The notes: generated from the sequence alone by a model not told the origin. A stretch of 64,000 nt of DNA from Candidatus Eremiobacter antarcticus (GCA_003244105.1 QHBK01000014.1:150290-214289); one strand, 5' to 3'; positions 35,211 to 44,872 are shown, counted from the stretch's first letter. Made by a program: numbers and translations.

Positions 35211-36355
35211 GGGCAGCGCTGCATCACCGCGCCCGCCGGCGCCTTATAGGGATTGGGCGGCTGATAGATGGGCTTGCGGTTGCCGTCGATGTTCACGGTG
35301 TAGGTAGGCGCCCCATTCGCGCACCATCTGTTGAAGTCGTATGTCTGTCCGTCGCGGTTGAGCAGCGTCATCTTTATGCCGTTGGCGACGAACGGCTTGC
35401 CGGGCACGACGCGCGTCGCCTTGCTCACCTGCACAAAGAGCGCGGAGCCGCCTTTGCCTTGCAGCTTGAGCGTGCCGATCCCGTGCTTGTCGATGACGAT
35501 GGCGGTCGCTTCGTCCACCCCCACGCCCATGAGCTGCCGGCGCGCCGGATCCGCTGCCTGCAGGCGCGCCAAATACACCGCGAGCCTGCCGAAACGGTTG
35601 CGCGTGACGAAATGCGTGTCGGTGATGACGCGCCGCAGCGGCGCAAAGACGAGCAAATCGTGCGTGAAACTGATGATGGATTCGGAGGGATTCGGAATTG
35701 CGTTCTTGGTCGTCACTTCGACAGTGTCCGTGGGGCTGGCGGCATCCGCCGCCACTGAATCGTAGACGTACTCGCCGAGAATGGCCAGGCCTGCGCTCGT
35801 GCCGCCTATGACGCCGCCCCGGTCGTACACGCGCTGTACGGCGGCGCTGAGTGACGTGTCCTTCCAGCGCGCATAATTGGCTTGGTCTCCGCCTGCGAAG
35901 AAGACGCCTTGCGCCTTGTCGACCTCTGCTGCCACCCGCGCGAGATCGGGAGCCGTTGCATTGCGCTCGATCTTGATCGTGCGCACGGAATTGAAGTGCG
36001 CCAATTTGATCAGGTAGTCGTCGTACGCCTCTGTCCCCGACGCGCGCAGAACGGTGATGTCGCCGCCGTTGCCTGCACGTGAGCCCGCGATGACGTCGTG
36101 CATCCACAGAAATGACGAGTCGACCGTCGTTCCGCCGCCCATCAGCAGCAAACCAGGTCCACGCGGCTTTACGCCGCTGGCGCGTGGCGAGCCCAGCCGT
36201 GGGTAAAGAGTCACGGCGGGCGTGTGCACCAGAGCGTGCAAAACCGGAGGCCTGACCGCGCGGTGGACCGGTGGTCTGAGCGCGCAACCCCCCATGCTCG
36301 CGAATAAGCCGACAATCGCCGACACGAAAAAAAGAAGGTGCCAAAAACGCGCCAT
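35207..36355 (-). CDS. Lipoprotein peptidase of family S51 (cyanophycinase-like)
   Basis: A serine peptidase of the cyanophycinase/dipeptidase E fold. The ATG at 36355 gives a lipoprotein signal with Cys24 (SMGGC). The core shows LLMGGGTTVD, FFAGGDQANY (154-157 GGDQ), the nucleophile elbow GGTSAGLA with Ser186, and GVGVDEATAIVI. Cyanophycinases release beta-Asp-Arg dipeptides from cyanophycin. The lipid anchor and coupling to a peptide-binding lipoprotein suggest extracytoplasmic peptide release and capture. The exact substrate is unproven. Confidence 0.86.
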   Translation of the reverse strand: MARFWHLLFFVSAIVGLFASMGGCALRPPVHRAVRPPVLHALVHTPAVTLYPRLGSPRASGVKPRGPGLLLMGGGTTVDSSFLWMHDVIAGSRAGNGGDITVLRASGTEAYDDYLIKLAHFNSVRTIKIERNATAPDLARVAAEVDKAQGVFFAGGDQANYARWKDTSLSAAVQRVYDRGGVIGGTSAGLAILGEYVYDSVAADAASPTDTVEVTTKNAIPNPSESIISFTHDLLVFAPLRRVITDTHFVTRNRFGRLAVYLARLQAADPARRQLMGVGVDEATAIVIDKHGIGTLKLQGKGGSALFVQVSKATRVVPGKPFVANGIKMTLLNRDGQTYDFNRWCANGAPTYTVNIDGNRKPIYQPPNPYKAPAGAVMQRCP

Positions 36356-36583
36356 GTGAGACTCGCTATCTGAGCGTCCGCACAGTGATCGCGACCTGGT
36401 ATCCTCTGTAGTCGCTCGCACAGTCGTTCGCTGATTCCAACCTCCGCCCTGCGCAGCGAACTTCGCCAGCGGCGGCTACCGCATCGGCTGTCGAACGTCG
36501 ATACACTTATAGGTCGTTTGGTTGAGCCAAAGACGACCGTGCGCGCACTTTGTTTTCATTTAATCAGCCGGAGGATTGTGTAT

Positions 36584-37218
36584 ATGGAGAGCAACGGCAT
36601 CGACTGGGAACGAATCGAAAATTTCGTTGGTTTTGGACGAATCGATTGAGCTTCGCCTGCGATCAACGTACAGCGATGTGATGGATTTGCGAGATTCATT
36701 CGGTGCCGAGGGCGGCGATTCGACCGTTCCGGCAGGTCTAAACGGGAGACAACCCACTTGGCGGGTCATGTCTGATGTGATGCTTCGGCGGTCGGGCGAA
36801 ACGCCGACAAGGGAGCGGCGTACGGAGTACAAACAGACAAAACTCGGGAGCTCGCACGGCGATTCCCTGTTGATGGAACTTGCCGTACCCAAGCCCAAGC
36901 ACGGGTGACTGGAACTATGAATCGTATGGGCGGTATGCAACGCGCGAGCAATATGACGCGAAAATGCGTCCGAAACGATTAGAACTCCTGAGCAAGCAAC
37001 TTGCTGCTGCCCCGCGCACACTCGTCGTCTGCTACGGCAAGGGTGACTGGCCGTATTTCAAGCAGCTGTTTGGCGCAATCGACTGGGCGCCTAAGGGTCA
37101 CTACGAAACGGCCCAATGGAGAGGCAGCCGAGTGGTCCTGAGTCATCACTTTGCCGGCCATGACTTCAACACCGATGCGCAGTTGGCCGAACTATCGCAA
37201 GTGGCGTTCTCGCCCTAG
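36584..37218 (+). pseudogene. Broken gene, at least two frame changes
   Basis: A GGAGGA site and ATG at 36584 begin MESNGIDWERIENFVGFG, which hits a stop at 36647. The sense continues in a second frame (LRLRSTYSDVMDL through SLLMEL, about 36642-36880). It then continues in a third (PYPSPSTGDWNYESY to the stop at 37218). Read across the three frames it is one coherent protein of ~210 residues. The middle seems short between GFGR and RLRST, so a small deletion likely accompanied the first shift. Family not firmly recognised. Confidence 0.6.
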
Positions 37219-37444
37219 TTGTAGATTCGCGCCGCGACCAGGGTTCTGCTGACGCGGACGAGAGAAATCTTCGCCAAATTGCATTTTGAGTAACAATCCT
37301 GGTGCATTTCAGTCTTTTATATGCGCGTCGACAAAACGAAGCGGGGATCGCTCCTCAATAAAACCGCTTCCGCGTCCCAGCTTTCGCCCGACTCGGGTCG
37401 GCTGTGACGCTAGACGCGCCCAAGCCTAACTCGAGCCAACAATG

Positions 37445-39457
37445 CTATTTCAGGTACTTGTCGAGCCAGTCGAGCCATATGCGATACATGTCCTCGATGT
37501 GAACCGGGCCATAGACCTCGTGCCCCGATTCCGGGAAGACAATGAACTTCACCGGCACGTGGTTGTCGCGTAGCGCGTGGAATATCTCAAACGACTGCGT
37601 GTTGGGTACCCGGATGTCACCGGTGTTTGATAAGATGAGCGTCGGCGTTTTGATGCGAGCGGCGTACGTCATGGGCGACTGTTCGATGTATGCTTGCATG
37701 AACCGCCGGTCAACCCAGGGCGATCCTTTGAAATAGTACCACTCGGCGACGTTATAGTCGGAGAGATCGTACTGCTCGAGCGCGTCGGTTTCAGCCGCGC
37801 CCATGACGTCCACTTTCCAGACAGGGTAATGCCCGACGAGCCAAGCGGTCATATAGCCGCCGTACGACCAGCCGCCGACCGCCAGCCGCGAGGAGTCGAC
37901 GATGCCCATCGCCTCCACGGTCTTCACGCCGAGCATGACGTCACGCCCGGGACCGTCGCCAGCGTCGTTGAAGATCGCGTACTCGTAGGCGTTTCCCAAA
38001 TCGTCGCTGCCGCGGTAGTTCGGGCGGAAGACGAGATAGCCGCGGGCCGCCACCAGCTGCACGTAATCCCAAAACTCCGTCGTCGCTGCGGAGTTTGGAC
38101 CGCCATGTATCCGCAGCACCATCGGGTACTTGCGCCCGCGCACGAAATTCGGCGGGTAGATGAGCACGCCGTCTTCAGTGAACCCCTCCGGGCTCTTCCA
38201 CGTGATGGTTTCGCTCTTGCCCAGCTGCAGCGCGGCGATGTGGCCGTTGAAATTCGTAAGCCGCCGCAGCGGCGCAGTCGGGGAACTCATGTAGTACAGT
38301 TCGGTCGGGCGTTTCGGTTCAGCACCCGAGAGAGCGATGGCGCCGCGTGGTCCGAGGTTGACATCGGCCCAGTAATCCCACGTTGGATTGACCTCGCCAA
38401 GGTTGAGTTTGCGCGCTTTGCCGGTCAACGGCTGCAGCCACAAGGAGACGCGCGTGCCATCGGTGCCGCCGACCAGCAGCGAGTTGCCGTCGGGCATCCA
38501 GATCGAGCGGGTCATATCGCGGTCGAGCGCTGCAGTGATGGGCCGGCCGTTACCGCCGCCGGCCGATACCACCCGCACCTCAGCGCCGTTCAACGGATTG
38601 CCGTCTTTGGGATACCAGTATGCGATCTTCGAGCCATCGGGCGAGAACGTCGAATAGCCTTCGAAGGCGCGGTGGTTCGAAAGCTTTCGGATCTTGCGCG
38701 TCGTCACGTCGACGATCGCGATGTACGACGAATTGCTGTCGCCCAAGTGGGCGTTGGGCGCTTTGGTGATCGCGATGTATCTGCCGTCGGGAGACCAGGA
38801 AAGCGGCGTTGAGACGTCGCCGCCCGGGAGGCTCCATTTTCCTGAGGTGATCCGTTGCGCGCTCCCGCCATCGGTTGGGATGAGCCACAGATGCGACGGC
38901 GTCGGCGCTTCCGTGCTGAGATACGCGTCGTTGCCGACTTCGAACCAGTCGTGATGGTTCTGGATGGCCTTCTTGTTGGCAGGCTCGTCGGCGCTGACAT
39001 AGGCGATGGCGTTGCCGTCGGGGCGCCAGGCGAAGGCTGCGATGCCGTTGGGCGCTTGCGTGAGCCGGCCGATGCTGCCGTCGCTCATCTTCAAAATGAA
39101 GACTTGGCTCTTAGCGTCGTCTTTGTCACCGTCGGCGGCGACGAATGCAATCCGGTCGCCGCTTGGCGACCAGCGTGGCGACGCCACATCTTTGCGATCG
39201 CTGACAGCTGCACGGTACGCCTTGGTCGCGATATCGACGAGGATGAGTTTGGTGTCGGTGGAGTTCTTGGCGTAGTTGGGTGATGACAGGACGCTTACGA
39301 TTTGCTTACCATTCGGCGATATCTGAGGATCCGAGACGTCCACGATGGTGCGGACGTCGCTAATGTGGATTATGCGCGCCGCCGCGCGCTCGGCCGAACC
39401 CAGCGATATCGTCAAGGATAGCGCCAGGCTGATGCCGGCAGCGATTGCCATCTTCAT
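37445..39457 (-). CDS. Exported prolyl oligopeptidase-type peptidase (family S9)
   Basis: A 670-residue serine peptidase with signal peptide (MKMAIAAGISLALSL, cleavage near AERAAA). The N-terminal ~400 residues form a WD/PD40-like propeller (SPDGRYIAIT, SPSGDRIAFV, SPDGSKIAYW). The C-terminal alpha/beta hydrolase has the nucleophile GGWSYGGYM, the Asp in NTGDIRVP and the His in PESGHEVY. Closest in layout to acylaminoacyl peptidase/DPP-IV-like S9 enzymes. It probably digests peptides in the periplasm. Confidence 0.92.
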   Translation of the reverse strand: MKMAIAAGISLALSLTISLGSAERAAARIIHISDVRTIVDVSDPQISPNGKQIVSVLSSPNYAKNSTDTKLILVDIATKAYRAAVSDRKDVASPRWSPSGDRIAFVAADGDKDDAKSQVFILKMSDGSIGRLTQAPNGIAAFAWRPDGNAIAYVSADEPANKKAIQNHHDWFEVGNDAYLSTEAPTPSHLWLIPTDGGSAQRITSGKWSLPGGDVSTPLSWSPDGRYIAITKAPNAHLGDSNSSYIAIVDVTTRKIRKLSNHRAFEGYSTFSPDGSKIAYWYPKDGNPLNGAEVRVVSAGGGNGRPITAALDRDMTRSIWMPDGNSLLVGGTDGTRVSLWLQPLTGKARKLNLGEVNPTWDYWADVNLGPRGAIALSGAEPKRPTELYYMSSPTAPLRRLTNFNGHIAALQLGKSETITWKSPEGFTEDGVLIYPPNFVRGRKYPMVLRIHGGPNSAATTEFWDYVQLVAARGYLVFRPNYRGSDDLGNAYEYAIFNDAGDGPGRDVMLGVKTVEAMGIVDSSRLAVGGWSYGGYMTAWLVGHYPVWKVDVMGAAETDALEQYDLSDYNVAEWYYFKGSPWVDRRFMQAYIEQSPMTYAARIKTPTLILSNTGDIRVPNTQSFEIFHALRDNHVPVKFIVFPESGHEVYGPVHIEDMYRIWLDWLDKYLK

Positions 39458-39571
39458 GTAAACACTCCACTTGTGTGCATCGAATCCCGCATTGGTTTGT
39501 ACATTTTGCTAACGGCAACCTCGGTTTGACCGAAGGTGCGCGCAGGCGGCTCGCTCAAGACGAAATCCATC

Positions 39572-40504
39572 ATGATAAAAGATTTCCGTTTTCAACAGGT
39601 CGACGTCTTCACGAAGCAGGTTTTTGCCGGTAACCCGCTCGCAGTTTTTACCGATGGAGAAGGCTTGAGCACGTCGCAGATGCAGTCAATCGCAAGCGAG
39701 ATGAACCTCTCGGAGACGACGTTCGTGACGCCTTCGACCGATGCGCGATGCTCCGCGCGCGTGCGCATCTTCACGCCCCGCATGGAGCTGCCTTTCGCCG
39801 GCCATCCGACGGTTGGAACGGGCTATGTCTTGGCTTGCGCCGGCCGCTTGCGACCGGACAGCAGCGGCATCGCCTATCTCGAGGAGAACGTCGGTCCGGT
39901 TCCGTTGCGGATTGAAGGGCCGGCCGATAAGCCCGATGCTCTATTTCTGACCGCGCCGCCCATCGACTTCGGCGACACATTCGAAGAACGCGCGGCTATC
40001 GCGAGCAGCCTCAACGTCAGCGAGCCGGATCTTGTGCCGAACGCGCCCATACAGATCGCGGGCTGCCCGCCGCCATTCCTCTACGTCGCGCTGCAAGACC
40101 CGGCGAAGGTCGACGAGGTCAAGCTCAACGAGGTTGCGCTTTTGAAAGCGATCGGAAACCAGCGGCCGCCTGAAGGTGTGTTCGCGTTTGCGCCCAGCGG
40201 CAAACCGAACGGCTTCTACTCGCGCATGCTCGGCCTGGAGCACGTCGGCGTTGTGGAAGATCCCGCGACCGGCAGCGCGAGCGCTCCATTGGGCGCCTAC
40301 CTCGCGTATTACGGACTGGTGAGCGGCGAGGGCCGCATCTCGATGCTCAGCGAGCAAGGCACGAAGATGGGCAGGCAGAGCTTCATCTCCGTCATCGTCG
40401 AAAAGGAGGGCAAGACGGCGAAGCGCGTCGAGGTCGGCGGGAGCGTCGTGCCGGTGCTGTCGGGATTATTGCCACTGGAAGTTCCCACGAAGGCCGCCGC
40501 TTGA
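39572..40504 (+). CDS. PhzF-family isomerase
   Basis: A two-domain diaminopimelate-epimerase-fold protein. Starts MIKDFRFQQVDVFT (ATG at 39572; an earlier in-frame start at 39536 is unlikely). FAGNPLAVF, the acid in NLSETTFV, FAGHPTVGTGYV and VEDPATGSASAPLGAYL are family marks. Most PhzF-like proteins have unknown substrates; phenazine genes are absent here. The stop overlaps the next gene's TTG. Confidence 0.92.
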   Translation: MIKDFRFQQVDVFTKQVFAGNPLAVFTDGEGLSTSQMQSIASEMNLSETTFVTPSTDARCSARVRIFTPRMELPFAGHPTVGTGYVLACAGRLRPDSSGIAYLEENVGPVPLRIEGPADKPDALFLTAPPIDFGDTFEERAAIASSLNVSEPDLVPNAPIQIAGCPPPFLYVALQDPAKVDEVKLNEVALLKAIGNQRPPEGVFAFAPSGKPNGFYSRMLGLEHVGVVEDPATGSASAPLGAYLAYYGLVSGEGRISMLSEQGTKMGRQSFISVIVEKEGKTAKRVEVGGSVVPVLSGLLPLEVPTKAAA

Positions 40505-41151
40505 TCCATCTGACGTACTATCTCGACGTCATGTCATCGTGGTGCTTCTACAGCGAGCCGAACCTGCGGCGTTTGCTCGACCTCTACGGAAAACATATCG
40601 AATACGACTGGCGCATCTCGCTCGTCACCGAGGCCGGGCCGGAAGGCTTCACGCGAGAGCAGATGGATTGGTTCTACCGGCGCTCGGGCTCCATCAGCGG
40701 CGTCCATCTCAACAGCGATTGGTGCCAAGACAGGGCGAGCACCCTTCAGCCCAACACGGCCGCACAAGCCGCGCGCAAGCTTGGATTCACGGACGACCGC
40801 GCGCGTCTGGCGCTGTCGCGTGCGGGGCTCATCGAGGGCAAGCCGGTGAGGCAACGCGACGTCTGCCTCAGCGTCCTGTCGCAGACGTGCGGCATCGATC
40901 CGCACAAGCTTGCGGGAGCGATGGATCAGCGCGCCGTTGTAAAGCAAATAGAGATGTCGGGGCGCGAGTTCAACGCGTTGAAGATCGACCAACGGCCGGC
41001 CTACGTTCTTCACAGCGACATCGGCGACCGCGCGGTTTTTTCCGGCATCTGGTCGTACGAGCCGCTGGAGGCCACCGTGAAATCGATGATCCGCGACGAA
41101 GAGAAATACGCAGAGTTCGCAGGCTCAAATCCGCCGTTGCCGTCCGCGTAA
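40501..41151 (+). CDS. DsbA-family (FrnE-like) thioredoxin-fold protein, monothiol
   Basis: TTG start overlapping the PhzF stop (TTGA), so coupled translation. The first strand HLTYYLDVMSSWCFYSEP carries one cysteine where the family often has CxxC (here CFYS). The helical insertion and C-terminal DQRPAYVLHSDIGDRAVFSGI are as in DsbA/FrnE-like proteins. The single thiol argues against disulfide oxidase activity and for a glutathione- or substrate-binding role. No export signal. Confidence 0.82.
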   Translation: MIHLTYYLDVMSSWCFYSEPNLRRLLDLYGKHIEYDWRISLVTEAGPEGFTREQMDWFYRRSGSISGVHLNSDWCQDRASTLQPNTAAQAARKLGFTDDRARLALSRAGLIEGKPVRQRDVCLSVLSQTCGIDPHKLAGAMDQRAVVKQIEMSGREFNALKIDQRPAYVLHSDIGDRAVFSGIWSYEPLEATVKSMIRDEEKYAEFAGSNPPLPSA

Positions 41152-41227
41152 CACCCCCGTAGAGAGCTTGCGCCCAGCGGCCGTGCCTGCCGGGAACGGG
41201 CCAGAATCTTGCGAATCGTACGGTGGC

Positions 41228-44002
41228 ATGCAGCAGACAAGCCCCGGCGACGCGCACAAGTCGCTGCCCACCGGCACCGTCACATTCCTCTTCAGCGATA
41301 TCGAAGGCAGCACGGAGCGCTGGGACAAGCATCGCGAAGCGATGCAAGAGGCGCTCACCCGCCACGATGCGCTGCTGCGTTCGGTGATCGAAGTCCACGG
41401 CGGACACGTTTTCAAGACCATCGGCGACGCCTTCTGCGCGGTGTTTCAGACCGCACCGGAAGCCATCGCTGCCGCGCTGGCCGTGCAGCGCGGTATAGCA
41501 AGCGAAGATTGGTCTTCCGTGCACGGTCTGAGCGTGCGCATGGCCGTGCACACCGGCCACGCGTACGACCGCGACGGCGATTACTTCGGACCGGCCGTCA
41601 ACCGCGTGGCGCGTCTGCTCGCAATCGGACACGGCGGTCAGGTGCTTGTCTCTGGGGTGGCCACGGAACTCGCACAAGGCCAGATGCCATCGCAGGCAAC
41701 GCTGCGCGATCTCGGCGCTCACCGCTTGCGCGACTTGTCTCACCCGGAACAGGTCTACCAGCTCGTGGCACCGGAGCTCGCGGCCGATTTTCCGCCGCTG
41801 CGCTCGCTCGACGCGTTACCCAACAATCTGCCGCTGCAAGTCACGAGCTTCGTCGGACGCGATAGAGAACTAGCCGAGATCAAAGCCCTGCTCGGCAAGT
41901 CGCGCCTGGTCAGCTTGGTCGGCTCGGGCGGCGTCGGAAAGACACGCATCGCCCTGCAAGTGGGCGCCGATCTATTGGACAGTTATCCCGACGGCGTGTG
42001 GCTGGTGGAGCTGGGCGCCTTGAGCGATGCGAGCCTTGTGCAAGGCGCAGTGGCAAGCGCCGTGGGCGTCAAGGAATCTGCCGGCCGGCCGCTCTTCGAG
42101 ACGCTGCTCGCGTATCTGCGCTCTCGGCGCGCGCTCGTCTTGTTGGACAACTGCGAGCACGTGGTGACAGCGGCCGCTCGGGTCGCTGACGAGCTGATCC
42201 GCGGCTGCGCCGGCGTGAGCGTGTTGGCAACGGGGCGGGAAGCGCTGGGAATCGCAGGCGAAGCGGTGATGCGCCTGCCTTCCCTGGCTGTGCCCGATCA
42301 CATCAGCGGCATCTCCGCCCACGAAGCGCAGCAGTACGGCGGCGTCGCGTTGTTCGTCGACCGCGCGACCGCGGTCGTCAACAGCTTCGCGCTCAGTGAT
42401 GAGAACGCGCCCTTCGTCGCAGAGATCTGCCAACGGCTCGACGGCATCGCTCTCGCCATCGAGCTCGCCGCCGCACGCGTGCGCTTATTGAATCCGGCCG
42501 ATCTTGCCAAACGGTTGGACGAGCGTTTTCGGTTGCTCACCGGCGGTAGCCGCACCGCCTTGCCCCGTCAGCAGACCATGCGCGCGCTCATGGACTGGAG
42601 CTACGATCTGCTCACGCGCGAGGAGCAGATCATCTTCCGCCGGCTGTCGATTTTCGCGGGCGGCTGGACGTTGGAAGCGGCCAGCACGGTGTGCGCCGAC
42701 GAGACGATCGAGTCGTTCGCCGTGCTCGATTATCTCTCTGCGTTGGTGGACAAGTCGCTCGTGGTCGTGGACTTCGACGAACGCTCGCAGCGCTACAGGC
42801 TCTTGGAGACGACGCGCGAGTACGCCTTACAGCGGCTGGACGAGTCGGGCGGCCGCCTTTCGCTCGCGGCGGCCCACGCGCACTATTTTTTGGAGATCGC
42901 CGAACGCAGCGAGCGGACGTGGTCCGTCACGCCCACACGGGCGTGGAGCGCCATGCTCGCACCGGAGGTCGACAATTTTCGGGTTGCGTTGGGCTGGCTG
43001 CTCGAGCAGCGACACGACGTGAACCTGGGTTTGCGTTTGAGCGGCAGCCTTCTCTGGTATTGGGCGGACCTTGCTCCGGCTGAAGGCCGCCGTTGGCTGC
43101 GCACAGCCATGTCGCTCATCGACGAAGAGACGCCGCCCGACATCGTCGCGAAGCTGTGGCTCGCACAAGCGCTCATCGAGCGTTCCTATACGCAGAGAAA
43201 GAACATCGTAGCGGCTGGGCGCCAAGCCATCCGCTGCTATGAGAAGCTCGACGATACGTTGCGGCTAGCGGAAGCAAAATTGTTGACCGGTCACGGTCTC
43301 ATCTTCATCGAACCGGGCCCCGAGGGCGCGCAACTGCTGAACGAAGCCCTTGAGATCTTTCGCAAGACGGGTGAAGCTCGGTTGGCCGCCTTATGCATAC
43401 TTGAGTTGGGAAATGCCGCCGACATGGTGGGAGACACCGAGCGTGGGCGCGGGCTGTTGCGGGAAGCATACTCGTTGCTGCAAGCGCAGGGCAGCGAACG
43501 CGAAGCTGCGATCGCGGCCACCGACTTGGCAGAGACGGAGTTTGAGTCGGGAAACTATGCGGCCGCTTTGGCGGCAAACGCCGACGCCTTGGCCATCCAA
43601 CGCTCGCTCGGCCACTTCGCTCGCATGAGCATCTCGCTGCATAACCGCGCGGTCTATCTCTTCACGCTAGGCAAAAGCGAGGAAGCGCTCGCGGTGGCGC
43701 GCGAGTCACTAGTTCTGGCGCGCGACCTACAAGCTGAAGTCTTTGTGGCGTACACCGTTCAGACGTTTGCCGCCATCAGCGCCGCTCGTGAAGATTTCAA
43801 TATGGCGGCGAAATTTGTCGGCTTCTGCGATGCGTATCTGGCCGAGTTGGGCGTCGGCCGGGAATATACCGAACAGCAACTGTACGACACGTTAATGCCG
43901 TTGCTTAAGTCGAAACTCCCCGCTGAGCGCCTGCAAGCATGCCTGTCTGAGGGCAGCCTATGGGGACCGGAGCAGGCCGTGGCGCAGGCACTGGAAGTCT
44001 GA
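41228..44002 (+). CDS. Class III nucleotide cyclase fused to STAND ATPase and TPR repeats
   Basis: The N-terminus (residues ~15-185) is a class III cyclase: metal Asp24 in FSDIEGST, Lys63 and Asp67 in FKTIGDAF, Asn125 and Arg129 in NRVAR, so the active site looks complete. An NB-ARC/AAA-like STAND domain follows with Walker A GSGGVGKT (232-239), ALVLLDNCEH and IALAIELAAARVRLL. The last ~400 residues are helical TPR-like repeats. There is no DNA-binding domain. Probably a signal-gated cAMP or cGMP producer. ATG at 41228 preferred; 41168 is in frame but less likely. Confidence 0.9.
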   Translation: MQQTSPGDAHKSLPTGTVTFLFSDIEGSTERWDKHREAMQEALTRHDALLRSVIEVHGGHVFKTIGDAFCAVFQTAPEAIAAALAVQRGIASEDWSSVHGLSVRMAVHTGHAYDRDGDYFGPAVNRVARLLAIGHGGQVLVSGVATELAQGQMPSQATLRDLGAHRLRDLSHPEQVYQLVAPELAADFPPLRSLDALPNNLPLQVTSFVGRDRELAEIKALLGKSRLVSLVGSGGVGKTRIALQVGADLLDSYPDGVWLVELGALSDASLVQGAVASAVGVKESAGRPLFETLLAYLRSRRALVLLDNCEHVVTAAARVADELIRGCAGVSVLATGREALGIAGEAVMRLPSLAVPDHISGISAHEAQQYGGVALFVDRATAVVNSFALSDENAPFVAEICQRLDGIALAIELAAARVRLLNPADLAKRLDERFRLLTGGSRTALPRQQTMRALMDWSYDLLTREEQIIFRRLSIFAGGWTLEAASTVCADETIESFAVLDYLSALVDKSLVVVDFDERSQRYRLLETTREYALQRLDESGGRLSLAAAHAHYFLEIAERSERTWSVTPTRAWSAMLAPEVDNFRVALGWLLEQRHDVNLGLRLSGSLLWYWADLAPAEGRRWLRTAMSLIDEETPPDIVAKLWLAQALIERSYTQRKNIVAAGRQAIRCYEKLDDTLRLAEAKLLTGHGLIFIEPGPEGAQLLNEALEIFRKTGEARLAALCILELGNAADMVGDTERGRGLLREAYSLLQAQGSEREAAIAATDLAETEFESGNYAAALAANADALAIQRSLGHFARMSISLHNRAVYLFTLGKSEEALAVARESLVLARDLQAEVFVAYTVQTFAAISAAREDFNMAAKFVGFCDAYLAELGVGREYTEQQLYDTLMPLLKSKLPAERLQACLSEGSLWGPEQAVAQALEV

Positions 44003-44034
44003 CGATGAGAAGCTCAGGCCTTCTTGAAGCACAC

Positions 44035-44061
44035 AAAAAAGAGGCGGCTGTGAGCCGCCTC
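44035..44061 (-). terminator. Rho-independent terminator for the minus-strand gene
   Basis: A nine-base GC-rich stem (44041-44049 with 44053-44061) and three-base loop. On the minus strand it is followed by six Ts (the A-run at 44035-44040). It lies 28 bases past the stop of the gene ending at 44089 and may also halt the cyclase transcript from the other side. Confidence 0.8.
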
Positions 44062-44088
44062 TTCGTCTGTATAGTCGTTTGCTCGCGG

Positions 44089-44820
44089 TTACCGGTTACA
44101 GCGCCGCTCCAGTTGCACATCTGTATCCCGCGCTGCCTGATTCGTGCGCGTCAAGATGTTCAGGGTATCGTAGTAGGCGGGACCCCGGTCATTTTCAAAC
44201 GCGCGCAGGGCTTCGCTTAGATTTTGGCTGCTGCCATGCAGAGTGCGAGCAGCTCGGTCTAGCCACACACACTGGTTCTTGGTACGGATCGGCAAGGGTA
44301 CACGGTTGTCGACGCGGTTATCGACACGCATGGCAGCGTTCGCCAAGTTGGTGGCCTCGCGAACCTCAGCCAGCGCGCGTCTGCGCCACGCATTTGCGGG
44401 GCCCTCGGGTTCGCCCACAACGTTGAGGTATGTGTAGGCGGCGTTGAGGTAGCGCGTTGCTGCGTTGAGACGGTCGCCCCGCGTGCGGACCACATCCGGC
44501 GCTGGGAGATCGTCTGACTCGCCGCCACGAACGGCGATGGCAACTCTGACTTCGCCGATGGCCTGATTGGTCTCAGCCAAAGCGCGGTCTACGTTCGTGT
44601 CGACGCGGCCTTCCTCGTGGCTGTTGCGCAGCAGCCAGCGTGCGTAGCGCAAGTTGGTAAGCGCCCGGCGGAAGCGCGGCTCCATGCCTGCGGCTTGCGC
44701 CTGCCCGGTCATGAACGCATAGTTTGGATGGGTCATCGAGGGAGCCGCTGCGGACAGCGCCAGCGAAGCGGTGGTGAGCATCACGGCACCTGTGATGGCT
44801 CCGAAAAGACGTCGATTCAT
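44089..44820 (-). CDS. Exported helical protein of unknown function
   Basis: Signal peptide MNRRLFGAITGAVML with cleavage around LSAAA. The mature 220 residues are helical, Arg/Asn/Ala-rich, with repeated DNRVDNRV and NxAxRYLNAAYTYL patterns and one Cys pair (QCVWLD, RRCNR). An AGGAGGT site is well placed before the ATG. A strong terminator lies after the stop and direct repeats lie upstream, so it is a single-gene unit. Family not recognised. Confidence 0.7.
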   Translation of the reverse strand: MNRRLFGAITGAVMLTTASLALSAAAPSMTHPNYAFMTGQAQAAGMEPRFRRALTNLRYARWLLRNSHEEGRVDTNVDRALAETNQAIGEVRVAIAVRGGESDDLPAPDVVRTRGDRLNAATRYLNAAYTYLNVVGEPEGPANAWRRRALAEVREATNLANAAMRVDNRVDNRVPLPIRTKNQCVWLDRAARTLHGSSQNLSEALRAFENDRGPAYYDTLNILTRTNQAARDTDVQLERRCNR

Positions 44821-44845
44821 TGGGACCTCCTACGGTCAAATGTGC

Positions 44846-44872
44846 GAGTGCGACACTCATTGCGACACTCAT
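44846..44872. promoter_or_regulatory. Tandem 11-bp repeats and palindrome upstream of exported protein gene
   Basis: GCGACACTCAT occurs at 44850-44860 and 44862-44872, one base apart. The first overlaps a perfect palindrome GAGTG-CGA-CACTC at 44846-44858. The spacing of 12 bases and position 26-52 bases before the start suggest an operator. No regulator is identified. Confidence 0.4.

Noticed and set aside
36560..37021. Minus-strand 153-codon frame in the 36.6-37.0 kb stretch
   Set aside because: Opposite strand to the remnant with a ribosome-binding site and coherent sense; no signal, motif or start context.
37338..37370. Inverted repeat GAAGCGG...CCGCTTC
   Set aside because: Only seven pairs with a 19-base loop and no T-run, so too weak to call a terminator.
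37694..38812. 372-codon plus-strand frame over the S9 peptidase
   Set aside because: Antisense shadow of a peptidase with intact catalytic triad.
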